A stretch of DNA of 64,000 nt from Gammaproteobacteria bacterium (GCA_030432755.1 JAUILZ010000003.1:124001-188000); one strand, 5' to 3'. Shown: positions 28,434 through 37,018, counted from the first letter of the stretch. Notes: generated by a model not told the origin, from the sequence alone. A program made the numbers and translations.

Positions 28434-29861
28434 ATGATGAATAAGGAACGGATGTCACGATGGTTGTCGGGCGTGACTTTTTCCATGGCCTGCCTGCCCC
28501 TGTCCGCGGCCACGCTGACAGTGGATTCCGACGGCGGCACCTACACCACCATCCAGTCGGCCGTCGACGCGGCAGTGGCGGGCGATATCATCAGGATAAA
28601 GCCCCATCACGACTCCAGGGGTTACCGGGAAAACGTCGTCATCGATACCCCGGACCTGACCCTGCGGGGCAGCGGGTCGGCTTCCGCCAGCACCTATGGT
28701 CAGCGATGCCCGAAGGTGGTCCTCGACGGCTGCGAAACTCCTGCCGCCTCGACAGAATGCAATGATACGGTGATACAGATCAATGTGCCGGACGTGCGCA
28801 TCCAGTCCCTGACGATCCGTCATGGCCGACTTGACCTCGATACCGCGCATCGAACACTGATCGAGAAGATCTGCGTCATCGATCCGATTAATAGCAACAC
28901 CGTTCGTACCGAGATTGACACCGATACAGATATTGACATCGACTCCCACGACGTCATCGTCAGGAAGTCCGTGTTTCAGGGAGGAAGCTCCGACTCCATA
29001 GACCTGGCCGGCGACAATATCCAGGTATTGAACAACCGGCTGCTCGTCGTCGACGATGGCATAGAAATCAGCGGAGACAATTTCCTGGTCAAGGGAAACC
29101 GGATGGTCGCCTGCAACGATGCCTGCATCGAAGTCGACGGAAACAACGGCCGGGTCGAAAGGAACATCCTGGATGGCGGCGATGATGGTATCGAGTATGA
29201 CGGCGATCAGCCCACCATCATACTCAACCGTATCGACAACATGTCCGACGACGCGATCCGCGTGGATTGCGAGGGCGGCTGTACAGGTGGCACGATCGCC
29301 AGGAACCGGATAACGGGTTCAGTCGATGAAGAGGACGGAATACGGGTTACTAGTGAAAATAATACTGTCGTCAATTTCCTGATCGAGCGCAACGTCATAT
29401 ATAACTCGGCCGGGAGTGCTATTGATTTTTTTGGGAACGACAGCACCATCCAGAACAACAGGATCTCCCGCGCCGGGACCGAGTCCGGAAATGTGGATAG
29501 CTGCCTGCGGATCGAGGGCGATGGAAACACCGTCCAGAACAATCGCCTCAATTTCTGCAGCTTCCAGGGCATTCGTCATTTCGACGGCAGCACCAATCAA
29601 TTCCTGAAGAACCGGATCATCGGCTCCGGCCGCGCGGGCATCCAGGTCCAGGGTGGTAGCGACAACCTCGTCGCGGGCAACATCATTGTCCGCAGTCACG
29701 GTGAGGGAATCGCCAATACGGGCGGCACCGATACCGACATAGAAAACAACCTGATCGTCAAGAGCCGTACCGATATCTGCAACGATGCCAGCGTCGACGT
29801 GTTTGACGGCAACATCTTTGCCACAGGCGGGGATGCCGAACCCTGCGTGGTAGATGAATGA
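28434..29861 (+). CDS. Secreted right-handed beta-helix (pectin-lyase-like) protein, copy 1
   Basis: The 475-residue precursor has a signal peptide (cleavage near LPLSA-A, residue 25). It then has LTVDSDGGTYTTIQSAVDAA, the cap found in many parallel beta-helix proteins, followed by about fifteen rungs of 20-25 residues with recurrent N-x-I/V and DGI/DAI turns (DNIQVLNNRL, DDGIEYDGD, STIQNNRIS). No pectin-lyase or NosD catalytic residues are apparent. Paired cysteines (such as CNDAC and DCEGGC) suggest disulfides outside the cytoplasm. An Asp-rich insert DTDTDIDID (about residue 165) is absent from copy 2. GGAGG precedes two adjacent ATGs; the second (28437) is spaced slightly better. The function is unknown. 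Confidence 0.75.
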   Translation: MMNKERMSRWLSGVTFSMACLPLSAATLTVDSDGGTYTTIQSAVDAAVAGDIIRIKPHHDSRGYRENVVIDTPDLTLRGSGSASASTYGQRCPKVVLDGCETPAASTECNDTVIQINVPDVRIQSLTIRHGRLDLDTAHRTLIEKICVIDPINSNTVRTEIDTDTDIDIDSHDVIVRKSVFQGGSSDSIDLAGDNIQVLNNRLLVVDDGIEISGDNFLVKGNRMVACNDACIEVDGNNGRVERNILDGGDDGIEYDGDQPTIILNRIDNMSDDAIRVDCEGGCTGGTIARNRITGSVDEEDGIRVTSENNTVVNFLIERNVIYNSAGSAIDFFGNDSTIQNNRISRAGTESGNVDSCLRIEGDGNTVQNNRLNFCSFQGIRHFDGSTNQFLKNRIIGSGRAGIQVQGGSDNLVAGNIIVRSHGEGIANTGGTDTDIENNLIVKSRTDICNDASVDVFDGNIFATGGDAEPCVVDE

Positions 29862-29894
29862 TATGGAACCAGGCATAGGCAGGAGGAACGAATC

Positions 29895-31298
29895 ATGAGA
29901 ATCAGAACCAGATCACTGTATGTCCTGGGCATGGCGCTGACGGTATTTTGCCTGCCGCTGTCCGCGGTCACGCTGACAGTGGATTCGGATGGCGGTACCT
30001 ACACCACCATCCAGTCGGCCGTCGACGCCGCGGTCGCGGGCGATATCATCAACATCAAGCCGCATCACGAGCCCAAGGGCTACCGCGAAAACGTCGTCAT
30101 CGATACGCCGGGCCTGACCCTCCGAGGCAGCGGTTCCGCCGGCGCCAGCCAGTCCGGCCAGCGCTGCCCCAGGGTGATCCTGGATGGCTGTGAAACCCCC
30201 AGCGCGCCGTCCGCCTGCGAGGCCACGGTGCTCCAGGTCAACGAGCCGGACGTGCGGATACAATCCCTGACCCTGCGCCACGGCGGGCTGGAGATCGATG
30301 CCGCGGACCGCACCCTCATCGAAAAAATCTGCGTGATCGATGGAAGGAATGACGCCATCAGCACCATCAATGAAGTTTCCAATGACGTCATCGTCAGAAG
30401 GTCCGTGTTCCAGGGGGGGAGCGCCACATCCATCCTGATTGACGGCGACAACGCGCAAGTACTGAGCAACAAACTGTATCTCGCCGACGATGGCGCCCGG
30501 GTCAACGGCAACGGCGCACTTGTCAAGAGCAACCGCTTCAGCAGTTGCAATGACACCTGCATTCAAATCAATGGAGACGGCGGGCAGGTGGAAAGGAATA
30601 TCATCGATGGCGGAGACGATGGCATCGACTACAATGGCGATCAGCCGATGATCATCAACAACCGCATATCCGGCATGTACGATGACCCCATCAACGTGCG
30701 TTGTATCGGTTGTACCGGCGGCACCATATCGAGAAACAGGATCGACGGCCCGGCTGATGACGATGAAGGAATCCAGATTTTCGAGGCTCTCAATATCCTC
30801 ATCGAACGCAACACGATCACGAATATCGATCAGACTGCAATCGATCTTGAAGGCGACAGCAACACCATCCGGAACAACCGGATTGCCCGGGCTGGAACAG
30901 AAAGCTATCTAAACGAGAGCTGTATTGAGGTTGAAGGCAGCTTAAACGTCATCGAAAACAACCGGATCAGTTTTTGCACTTTCCAGGGTATTCGCCAGCA
31001 ATTAGGTGACGGTAACGTCTACACCAACAACCGGATCACCGGCACCGGCCGCGCGGGCATCGAGATCGAGGACGGTACCGACACTCTGATCGCGAACAAC
31101 ACCATCACCGGTAGCCAGGGCGAGGGAATCGCCAACAACGGCGGCACGAACACCGACATCGAGAATAACAAGATCAAGGGTAGCCGCACCGATATCTGCA
31201 ATGACATCATCAACGCCAGCGTGGACAGTTTCTTCGGCAATACCTTCACCACCGGCGACGATACCACCAATTGCGTGGTGGATATTTTCGATCCCTGA
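29895..31298 (+). CDS. Secreted right-handed beta-helix protein, copy 2 (paralogue)
   Basis: This 467-residue protein is a tandem paralogue of the gene 33 bp upstream. The signal peptide end (CLPLSAVTLTVDSDGG), the cap, the rung order, the Cys positions (QRCP, DGCETP, CNDTC, C-terminal CVVD) and the ending RTDICND are shared, and the first 300 bp are close to identical in DNA. Divergence is strongest in the rung turns. GGAGG lies upstream of the ATG. The two genes are likely one transcript and their products may act together at the cell surface. No catalytic motif is seen. Confidence 0.75.
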   Translation: MRIRTRSLYVLGMALTVFCLPLSAVTLTVDSDGGTYTTIQSAVDAAVAGDIINIKPHHEPKGYRENVVIDTPGLTLRGSGSAGASQSGQRCPRVILDGCETPSAPSACEATVLQVNEPDVRIQSLTLRHGGLEIDAADRTLIEKICVIDGRNDAISTINEVSNDVIVRRSVFQGGSATSILIDGDNAQVLSNKLYLADDGARVNGNGALVKSNRFSSCNDTCIQINGDGGQVERNIIDGGDDGIDYNGDQPMIINNRISGMYDDPINVRCIGCTGGTISRNRIDGPADDDEGIQIFEALNILIERNTITNIDQTAIDLEGDSNTIRNNRIARAGTESYLNESCIEVEGSLNVIENNRISFCTFQGIRQQLGDGNVYTNNRITGTGRAGIEIEDGTDTLIANNTITGSQGEGIANNGGTNTDIENNKIKGSRTDICNDIINASVDSFFGNTFTTGDDTTNCVVDIFDP

Positions 31299-31469
31299 CG
31301 GGGATCGAGTCAGGCCCCCGCTGCCCCCCTACCCCTATTGTCGTTCGCGCGCCGAGGCGAGGCTGCGGTGGCACGAACTCGTCGTGCCGGAGACGGGCCA
31401 CCGCAAACCCTGAAGAAGCAGGAACACGCTTGCCAAGCGGCAAATTACGCCGCCTGACGCAACCGGGTA

Positions 31470-31631
31470 CTAGGGTTTCTTCGGGGTCTCGTACTTGACC
31501 TCTTTCTGAAACGACACCCACTCCGTTTCGTATCCCACGAAACCCTTTTCGTTGGGCTTCATCTGGCGGGTCGTGACGTACTCGGTCTTGCCTTCCGGCA
31601 CGATGGGTCTTTCTTTCTTTGGTTCGCTCAT
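31470..31631 (-). CDS. Small 53-residue hypothetical protein downstream of the apr operon
   Basis: A short frame reads MSEPKKERPIVPEGKTE at its start and ends EVKYETPKKP. It is charged and hydrophilic, with one VGYETEWVSFQKEV segment that could form a beta-hairpin, and no signal peptide or Cys. It begins 36 bp past the stop of the TPR gene on the same strand, so it may be the last gene of the apr transcript. I do not recognise a family. Coding status rests on position and clean frame. Confidence 0.5.
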   Translation of the reverse strand: MSEPKKERPIVPEGKTEYVTTRQMKPNEKGFVGYETEWVSFQKEVKYETPKKP

Positions 31632-31667
31632 GGATCTTCTCTCAAGCTGGTTAACAAAAGGATACAG

Positions 31668-32777
31668 TCATACCTGTAGTGCGGCAACAAGCGTCTCGGC
31701 CTGCTCCGCCCGCTCCAGCGCCCTGCTCCGGTAGTTCGCGTAATCGGTGCCATTGAACAGGTCGTAAATGGCTCTGAATTCCGCGATCGCTGACTCGGCC
31801 ATGTCCAGGTGATCGGATTCTCCCGCGAGAGCGCACATCGCGGAGGCGCGGTTGGCGGACACCATGGCCCGGACCAGGGGCAGGGAATCATCGGCCAAAA
31901 ACTTCAGCACCTCGTCATAGAGCGGGAGCGAGGCTTCCAGCGAGCCGATATCCTCCTCGTGTTTGCCCAGCGCCTGCAACGTCGCGGCCAGGTTGTTCCG
32001 GCTAATGACCCAGCCATGCGGGTTGGTGTCGACGTCCCGCTCGGCCAGGGCATTGCGCAGCGCCACCATGGCCTGCTCCAGCGTGCGCGCCCCGCGGCGA
32101 TGGACGCCGAGCTGATACAGGACCGTGCCGATGCGGCACATTGCTGCCGCCCATTCGCCGGCCTCCGGTTCCCGCGGAATGTCGTTCACGGCCTGCTTGA
32201 ACAGGGCCAGGGCCTGCTTCAGCAGGGCCGTGTCGTCCTCGAGTTCGCCGATCGCCTGCAGCACGACGCCGGTATTGAACGTGGATCGCGCCCATTCCAG
32301 TGGCATCTCTTCCCGGGTGCGGATCTCCAGTGCCTGCTCGTAGGACAGAACAGACTGCTCCAGGAAATGCACGCTGCCGCTGCGCTGGCCGATGAGTCCC
32401 ATCACGTCGCCGATATGGTGGTGGATGGCGGAGAGCCCCACCGGGTCTTCCTCCCGGTCCGTCATCATCTGCATGCCCTGGAGCAGTTCGATGGACTGCT
32501 GGAACACGTGGGCGCCGCCGAGGCGAAGCTCACGGGTATCCGCAGCGTCCTGCAGGGTGTCCTGTGCATTCGCCCATTCGATCAGGGTCGGCTTGTTGGG
32601 CGCGAGCTCAAACACCGTGTTCTCGAACCGCTCGATGGCCTGCCCCAGCGCGCCGCGTACCGGCGACTCGGGATCGATGATCGAAAGCAGGCCGCGGCCG
32701 TTGTCCTGGTAACGCCACTGGAACGAGATCCCGAGGCCCGGGGCCAGCAGTGTTTCCGCGTAGAGGCTGTCAACCAA
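31668..32777 (-). CDS. TPR-repeat protein, third gene after aprA
   Basis: The 369-residue protein is almost wholly helical, with about five tetratricopeptide-like helix pairs of around 50 residues (for example FLEQSVLSYEQALEIRT, LLKQALALFKQAVNDIP, TLEQAMVALRNALAERD and LEASLPLYDEVLKFL). No signal peptide is seen, so it is probably a cytoplasmic scaffold. The start is uncertain: a TTG at 32777 overlaps the slyD stop (TTGGTTGA) and fits coupling, whereas the frame is open to 32873. Its place in the apr operon hints at a role in assembly or regulation of sulfur enzymes, an inference only. Confidence 0.7.
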   Translation of the reverse strand: MVDSLYAETLLAPGLGISFQWRYQDNGRGLLSIIDPESPVRGALGQAIERFENTVFELAPNKPTLIEWANAQDTLQDAADTRELRLGGAHVFQQSIELLQGMQMMTDREEDPVGLSAIHHHIGDVMGLIGQRSGSVHFLEQSVLSYEQALEIRTREEMPLEWARSTFNTGVVLQAIGELEDDTALLKQALALFKQAVNDIPREPEAGEWAAAMCRIGTVLYQLGVHRRGARTLEQAMVALRNALAERDVDTNPHGWVISRNNLAATLQALGKHEEDIGSLEASLPLYDEVLKFLADDSLPLVRAMVSANRASAMCALAGESDHLDMAESAIAEFRAIYDLFNGTDYANYRSRALERAEQAETLVAALQV

Positions 32778-33312
32778 CGGGTTTGACTTTCCGCCCGGAG
32801 CCGACGATCTCGCCGATATCGGGGTCGGCGCCGACCGGGCCGCCCAGTTCGATTTCCTCCGGCGTCGCGTCACGCACGCTGACGATGTCCAGCTTGAACA
32901 CCACCTCGCGGCCGCAGAGCGGGTTGTTGCCGTCGATGGTGACCGTTTTCTCGTCGACCCGGGTCACGAGGAAGGTCCGGGTCTTGCCCTGATCGTTCTC
33001 CATCAGGATGGACGTGCCGACCTGTCGGTATTCCTCGGGCACGTTGTCGATGTGATCGGTGACGACGAGCGATTCGTCCCGCGGGCCGAACAGCTTGTTG
33101 CAGTCGATGGGCACCTCGATCACGTCGCCGGGCAGCTTGCCCTCGATCTCCTGCATCACCTGGGGCGCGAGGATCTCGTTGACGCCGTGGACGTAGCCAA
33201 TGGGAAACTCCACCTCGGTCAGCACGCTCCGTGTCTTGACGTCGATGACCCGGTACTTCAGCTCGACAAGCTTGCCGTCGCCGACGGGTTCTTCCATCCT
33301 GATTTCGCTCAT
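32770..33312 (-). CDS. slyD: FKBP-type peptidyl-prolyl isomerase, SlyD-like
   Basis: The 180-residue protein has the FKBP domain with an inserted IF chaperone flap, as in SlyD: a VELKYRVIDVKTRSVL N-terminus, FPIGYVHGVNEILAPQVMQEIEGKLPGD and a C-terminal VTIDGNNPLCGREVVFKLDIVSVRDAT. Unlike E. coli SlyD it lacks the His/Cys-rich metal-binding tail and ends in GSGRKVKPVG, so a nickel role is unlikely and a folding role more so. The start at 33312 is set by homology. It lies 10 bp after the 117-aa gene and overlaps the TPR gene, inside the apr operon. Confidence 0.85.
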   Translation of the reverse strand: MSEIRMEEPVGDGKLVELKYRVIDVKTRSVLTEVEFPIGYVHGVNEILAPQVMQEIEGKLPGDVIEVPIDCNKLFGPRDESLVVTDHIDNVPEEYRQVGTSILMENDQGKTRTFLVTRVDEKTVTIDGNNPLCGREVVFKLDIVSVRDATPEEIELGGPVGADPDIGEIVGSGRKVKPVG

Positions 33313-33322
33313 GGTTGCAGCT

Positions 33323-33676
33323 TTAGAAGATGGAAGCGCCGAATATCTTGATCTCGTCGTCCTTGTCGTATCCGAGCACCAGGCGGCCAAGCCACTCCCC
33401 TGACTTCTTCGTGCTGCGCATGCGATAGAGGACGGTAACGTGCTGTCCCCGGCGGATAAGGCCCAGGAAGTCGTACTTCGGGTCGAGGCTGCGGGTCAGT
33501 TCGCTCTTGGCGAACTGCTTGCCGACTTCAACTTCATTGAGACCGAACAGCAGGTCATAGGAAAAGTTGCGGATGAACTTCCCATATTCTCCCTCGTTGG
33601 AATAGCGGACCAGGTCATCCCACATCGGGTTCGCCGCGGCGAGGATATCGTCGTCGGACAGGTCGATAATATTCAT
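33323..33676 (-). CDS. 117-residue hypothetical protein directly after aprA
   Basis: This 117-residue protein starts 42 bp past the aprA stop. It has an N-terminal helical part (ILAAANPMWDDLVRYSNEGEY) and a C-terminal set of predicted strands (YDFLGLIRRGQHVTVLYRM, EWLGRLVLGYDKDDEIKIFG), an alpha+beta layout that recalls small NTF2-like folds, though this is not proven. No Cys, no signal peptide and no membrane segment. Operon position suggests an accessory factor for APS reductase, for example in FAD/Fe-S assembly or subunit docking. I do not recognise a named family. Confidence 0.8.
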   Translation of the reverse strand: MNIIDLSDDDILAAANPMWDDLVRYSNEGEYGKFIRNFSYDLLFGLNEVEVGKQFAKSELTRSLDPKYDFLGLIRRGQHVTVLYRMRSTKKSGEWLGRLVLGYDKDDEIKIFGASIF

Positions 33677-33718
33677 CTGGCGTGGAACGGGGGCCGCCGC
33701 CCTGCAGCCCCCTGAAGA

Positions 33719-35605
33719 TCAGGCAGCGTCGGCCTTGTCCTTTTCGACGTCCGCCAGGTGGTAGCAGGGCGCCTTTTCCATCGTGTACTCGCCGGTTTCG
33801 GGGTCACGCCGGGAGACGGTCAGCACGTGCCAGTTCTCGTCGTCCACCTTCATGAAGTCGCCACGGTAGTAGTAGCCCGGCCAGCGGGTCTCCTCGCGGA
33901 ACAGCGTGTGCTGGACCACCGCCTCTGACGCCAGGTGTCGATGCTTGATCTCCCAGGCGCGCAGGAGTTCGTGGATGTCCTCCGCCGCGACCTTCTCGAG
34001 GTCTTCCTCCAGCAGCTTGAGCTTCTTCAGGCCGATGTTGAGCAGCTTTTCATTGGTCATGTAGCTGACCGTGACACCGCCGGCGTACTCGTCCATCAGC
34101 TTCTGCAGCCGGTCGAGGGCCTGGCGCGGATTGATGTAATTGGGGTTGACCGAGCCCGCGGTGATCTCGTTGCGATAGATACGATAGGTCTCCATCGGCT
34201 TGTAGATCTCCTCCTTGCGGCGCTGGATCTGCGCGTCGGATACCTTGATGCCCTCCGCCTTGCCGTCGTCGATGTACTTGCAAGCCGCCTTTGCCGCCAG
34301 CCGGCCCTCTGTGAACGAACCGGACGAGAACGCGTGCGGGGTGCCGCCAACGGCATCGCCGGCGCCGAACAGGCCTTCGACCGTGGTCATCCGGTTGTAT
34401 CCCCAGTAGTACTCGGGCGGGGAAAGATCCTCCGGGCCGGAACACCAGGCGCCGCAGCCGGTGGCGTGGGAGCCCATCACGTAGGGCTCGGAGGTGGTCA
34501 GTTCCGGGTTCTCGTACTTCGGATCCACGTCCGTGGACGCCCACAGTACCGCCTGGCCCACGGTCATACCGAGGAAGTTATGCCAGCCGATCTCCTCGAG
34601 GTGCGGATCCTGGAACGCCTCCATGGTGACCATGTGGATCGGTCCACGGCCCGCGTTCACCTCCTGGATGAACGCGTGGTTGCGCAGGCAGGTGGGAATC
34701 GGGCGGTGGGTCAGGTGCGAGGCCTCGGGGTCGAGGTATTCCTTGCCCACGATCTCCTGCAGCGACGGCCACCACTTCGATTCGTATTCCTCGCCGAGAC
34801 CGTTCTGCGTATAGGTCTTGAGGTGGAGGAAGTATGCGCCCACCGGGCCGTAACCGTCCTTGAAGCGCGCGAGAACGATGCGGTTCTCCATCTGCGTCAT
34901 CTTCGCGCCGGCGCCGATCAGCAGGCCATAGGCGGAACCGGATGACCAGGGCGCATACCAAACGCGGCCGGCGCCCTCGCCCACCGAGCGCGGCTTGAAG
35001 ATGTTCGAAGCGCCGCCGGCGGCCACGATCACGGTCTTTGACTTGAAGACGTGGTAATTGCCGGTGCGCACGTTGAACCCGACCGCCCCGGCGACCCGAT
35101 TCTCCTTCGCCTCGTCCATCAGCAGGTGGGTCACGCAGATGCGGTTGAACACCTGGTCGGCGGATTTCTTCGCGGCGTCCGCGACGATGGGCTTGTAGGA
35201 CTCGCCGTGGATCATGATCTGCCAGCGGCCCTCACGCAGGTAGGAACCCGTTTTCGGGTTCTTCATCAGCGGCAGGCCCCATTCCTCGAACAGGTGCACG
35301 GTGGAGTCGACGTGACGCGCCATGTCGAACAGGAGGTCCTCCCGCACCATCCCCATCAGGTCGATGCGCGCATAGCGCACGTGGTCTTCCGGGTTGTTCT
35401 CGTCGAATCGCGTGCCCATGTAGCAGTTGATCGCGTAGAGACCCTGGGCCACGGCGCCGGAGCGATCGATATTCGCCTTCTCGGCGACGACGATCTTCTT
35501 GTCCTGGCCCCAGTAGCGCGCCTCGAATGCCGCGCCGGTGCCACCGAGTCCGGCGCCACAGACGAGAACGTCGATATCGTCTTCGATGACTGTCTTGTAC
35601 TTCAT
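33719..35605 (-). CDS. aprA: Adenylylsulfate (APS) reductase, alpha subunit
   Basis: AprA is the FAD subunit that binds APS and, in sulfur oxidisers, forms APS from sulfite and AMP. The 628-residue protein has the dinucleotide motif LVCGAGLGGTGAAFEAR, RSGAVAQGLYAINCYMG, GGASNIFKPRSVGEGAGRVWY, ATGCGAWCSGPEDLSPPEYYWGYNRM-region residues and GLFGAGDAVGGTPHAFSSGS, all as in dissimilatory AprA. It overlaps the aprB stop by three bases (TGATG). Size is usual (about 620-660). Presence with aprM places it in the oxidative lineage of sulfur bacteria. Confidence 0.97.
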   Translation of the reverse strand: MKYKTVIEDDIDVLVCGAGLGGTGAAFEARYWGQDKKIVVAEKANIDRSGAVAQGLYAINCYMGTRFDENNPEDHVRYARIDLMGMVREDLLFDMARHVDSTVHLFEEWGLPLMKNPKTGSYLREGRWQIMIHGESYKPIVADAAKKSADQVFNRICVTHLLMDEAKENRVAGAVGFNVRTGNYHVFKSKTVIVAAGGASNIFKPRSVGEGAGRVWYAPWSSGSAYGLLIGAGAKMTQMENRIVLARFKDGYGPVGAYFLHLKTYTQNGLGEEYESKWWPSLQEIVGKEYLDPEASHLTHRPIPTCLRNHAFIQEVNAGRGPIHMVTMEAFQDPHLEEIGWHNFLGMTVGQAVLWASTDVDPKYENPELTTSEPYVMGSHATGCGAWCSGPEDLSPPEYYWGYNRMTTVEGLFGAGDAVGGTPHAFSSGSFTEGRLAAKAACKYIDDGKAEGIKVSDAQIQRRKEEIYKPMETYRIYRNEITAGSVNPNYINPRQALDRLQKLMDEYAGGVTVSYMTNEKLLNIGLKKLKLLEEDLEKVAAEDIHELLRAWEIKHRHLASEAVVQHTLFREETRWPGYYYRGDFMKVDDENWHVLTVSRRDPETGEYTMEKAPCYHLADVEKDKADAA

Positions 35606-36087
35606 CAGTAATACACGCCTTGCTTCATTTCGAGGCCATTGGATTCGAGGGTGTGAATATCACCGTCGTCGAAACGAATGTACTTGGGCTCGTTGTACAG
35701 GAGCTGACTGTCGCGCTGCTCCTGGGTCGGTGGATCGACGTCACGCAGCTTCGGCGTGGCGCTGCCCCAGGGCTTGGTGGTGATCGGCGCGAGCAGGTCC
35801 ATGTCCTTCTTGCCGTTGCGGAACTTGATGCGCCAGGCGATCACGCCCTTCTCCTCGTCACGTTTCACCCGTACCGAGTGACCGAGCGGGGCGAAATCCG
35901 CGTAGCCGCGCACGTCGATCGCCTGGTGCGGGCAGGCCTTGACGCAGGAATAACATTCCCAGCACATATTCGGCTCGATGTTGTAGGCACGACGCGTGGT
36001 GGTGTCGATGTGCATGATGTCCGACGGGCAGATATCGACGCAGTGGCCACACCCGTCACAACGAGTCATGTATACGAAAGTTGGCAT
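35605..36087 (-). CDS. aprB: Adenylylsulfate (APS) reductase, beta subunit
   Basis: AprB is the iron-sulfur subunit that moves electrons between the FAD of AprA and the membrane. The 160-residue protein has two ferredoxin-type Cys sets, CDGCGHCVDICPSD and CWECYSCVKACP, for two [4Fe-4S] clusters, then a C-terminal tail with ITTKPWGSATPKLRD that wraps round AprA in known structures. It lies between aprM and aprA, as in other aprMBA operons. Confidence 0.97.
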   Translation of the reverse strand: MPTFVYMTRCDGCGHCVDICPSDIMHIDTTTRRAYNIEPNMCWECYSCVKACPHQAIDVRGYADFAPLGHSVRVKRDEEKGVIAWRIKFRNGKKDMDLLAPITTKPWGSATPKLRDVDPPTQEQRDSQLLYNEPKYIRFDDGDIHTLESNGLEMKQGVYY

Positions 36088-36116
36088 TATGGATTCTCCA
36101 GACCTGTATCAGTCGA

Positions 36117-36971
36117 TTAGTAGTGACGAGGGGGTTCGCTCTTGATACCGAGCCCCATGTTCGGCGGATTGGTACCCATGTATTCCGGGATGTCGGGAAA
36201 GCGCGCCTGGACCGCCGGGTCGGACAGGTCGTAGTCTTCCGGCAGGTTCTCCCGCGAGCCATCGGCCATGGCGACCTTCTTCTGGAACGCTGCGGCGGGC
36301 TTGAAGAACATGTGCGCGAACTTGGACCAGTAGACGGAGCCGAACAGGACGGTCGTACTCAGGACGAACAGCGCAAACAGTAACCGGGAAAAAGCCACTG
36401 CGCCCACCGCCTGGAAGAACGACCACAGGATACCGAAGGTCGCCATCGACAGCAGCCCGAGGATGAAGAGATCACCGCGGCCATTGAACTGGTGCCATTG
36501 GACGCCCTCGGCGGCCACGTCGACGCGGATGGAAAACCAGAACCAGTACCCGCCGCCACACAGCATCAGGGCGCCGAGATGCCATAGCAGCGGAACGAGC
36601 GCCGGCGACTCGGTATCCGCGCCGGTGTAGCAGAAGATCAGGACCGCGCTCGTAACCACGAAGAGGATGAATCCATACATCGTCAGGAGGTGCGACATCC
36701 GTCGGCGCGCATTGCAGAACTCGGAAGAGGTCAGCACCTCGCTCGCCAGCGTATTGATCGCAAGACCCGTTTTTGTCACGGCGCCGACTTTTTTCGTTGC
36801 AGACCGTTGCGCCTTTTTCGAATTCTCGAAGAAGTAACGTGCACTCTGCTTGTGCATCATGTCGAGTATGGTGCCGGCGACGACGAGCACGACCATCAGG
36901 ACGACATAGCCCTGCATCACGCCCGGCGACAGGAATGTCGTGAGTTCGGCGAACGGGTTGGTGGTAAGCAT
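36117..36971 (-). CDS. aprM: APS reductase membrane anchor AprM
   Basis: AprM is the inner-membrane protein thought to anchor AprAB and pass its electrons to the quinone pool in sulfur oxidisers that lack QmoABC. The 284-residue product has about six hydrophobic helices (for example VMQGYVVLMVVLVVAGTIL, LLTMYGFILFVVTSAVLIF and LLFALFVLSTTVLFGSVYW), a basic cytoplasmic loop, and a hydrophilic C-terminus. It is the first gene of the operon, 29 bp before aprB. Confidence 0.93.
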   Translation of the reverse strand: MLTTNPFAELTTFLSPGVMQGYVVLMVVLVVAGTILDMMHKQSARYFFENSKKAQRSATKKVGAVTKTGLAINTLASEVLTSSEFCNARRRMSHLLTMYGFILFVVTSAVLIFCYTGADTESPALVPLLWHLGALMLCGGGYWFWFSIRVDVAAEGVQWHQFNGRGDLFILGLLSMATFGILWSFFQAVGAVAFSRLLFALFVLSTTVLFGSVYWSKFAHMFFKPAAAFQKKVAMADGSRENLPEDYDLSDPAVQARFPDIPEYMGTNPPNMGLGIKSEPPRHY

Positions 36972-36995
36972 TGCGCGGAATTCTCCAGAGTGACT

Positions 36996-37018
36996 GACAG
37001 CAGGAAAGGAATGCTGTC
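36996..37018 (-). promoter_or_regulatory. Inverted repeat in the aprM leader
   Basis: A perfect 7-bp inverted repeat, GACAGCA/TGCTGTC with a 9-nt loop, begins 25 bp before the aprM start and lies in the predicted untranslated leader. It may be an RNA stem near the ribosome site or a protein-binding site. Confidence 0.35.

Noticed and set aside
27500..31300. Crystallin/beta-helix block as a genomic island with attachment sites
   Set aside because: No integrase, tRNA end, direct repeat or transposase was found at its borders, so transfer is only suspected from its accessory content.
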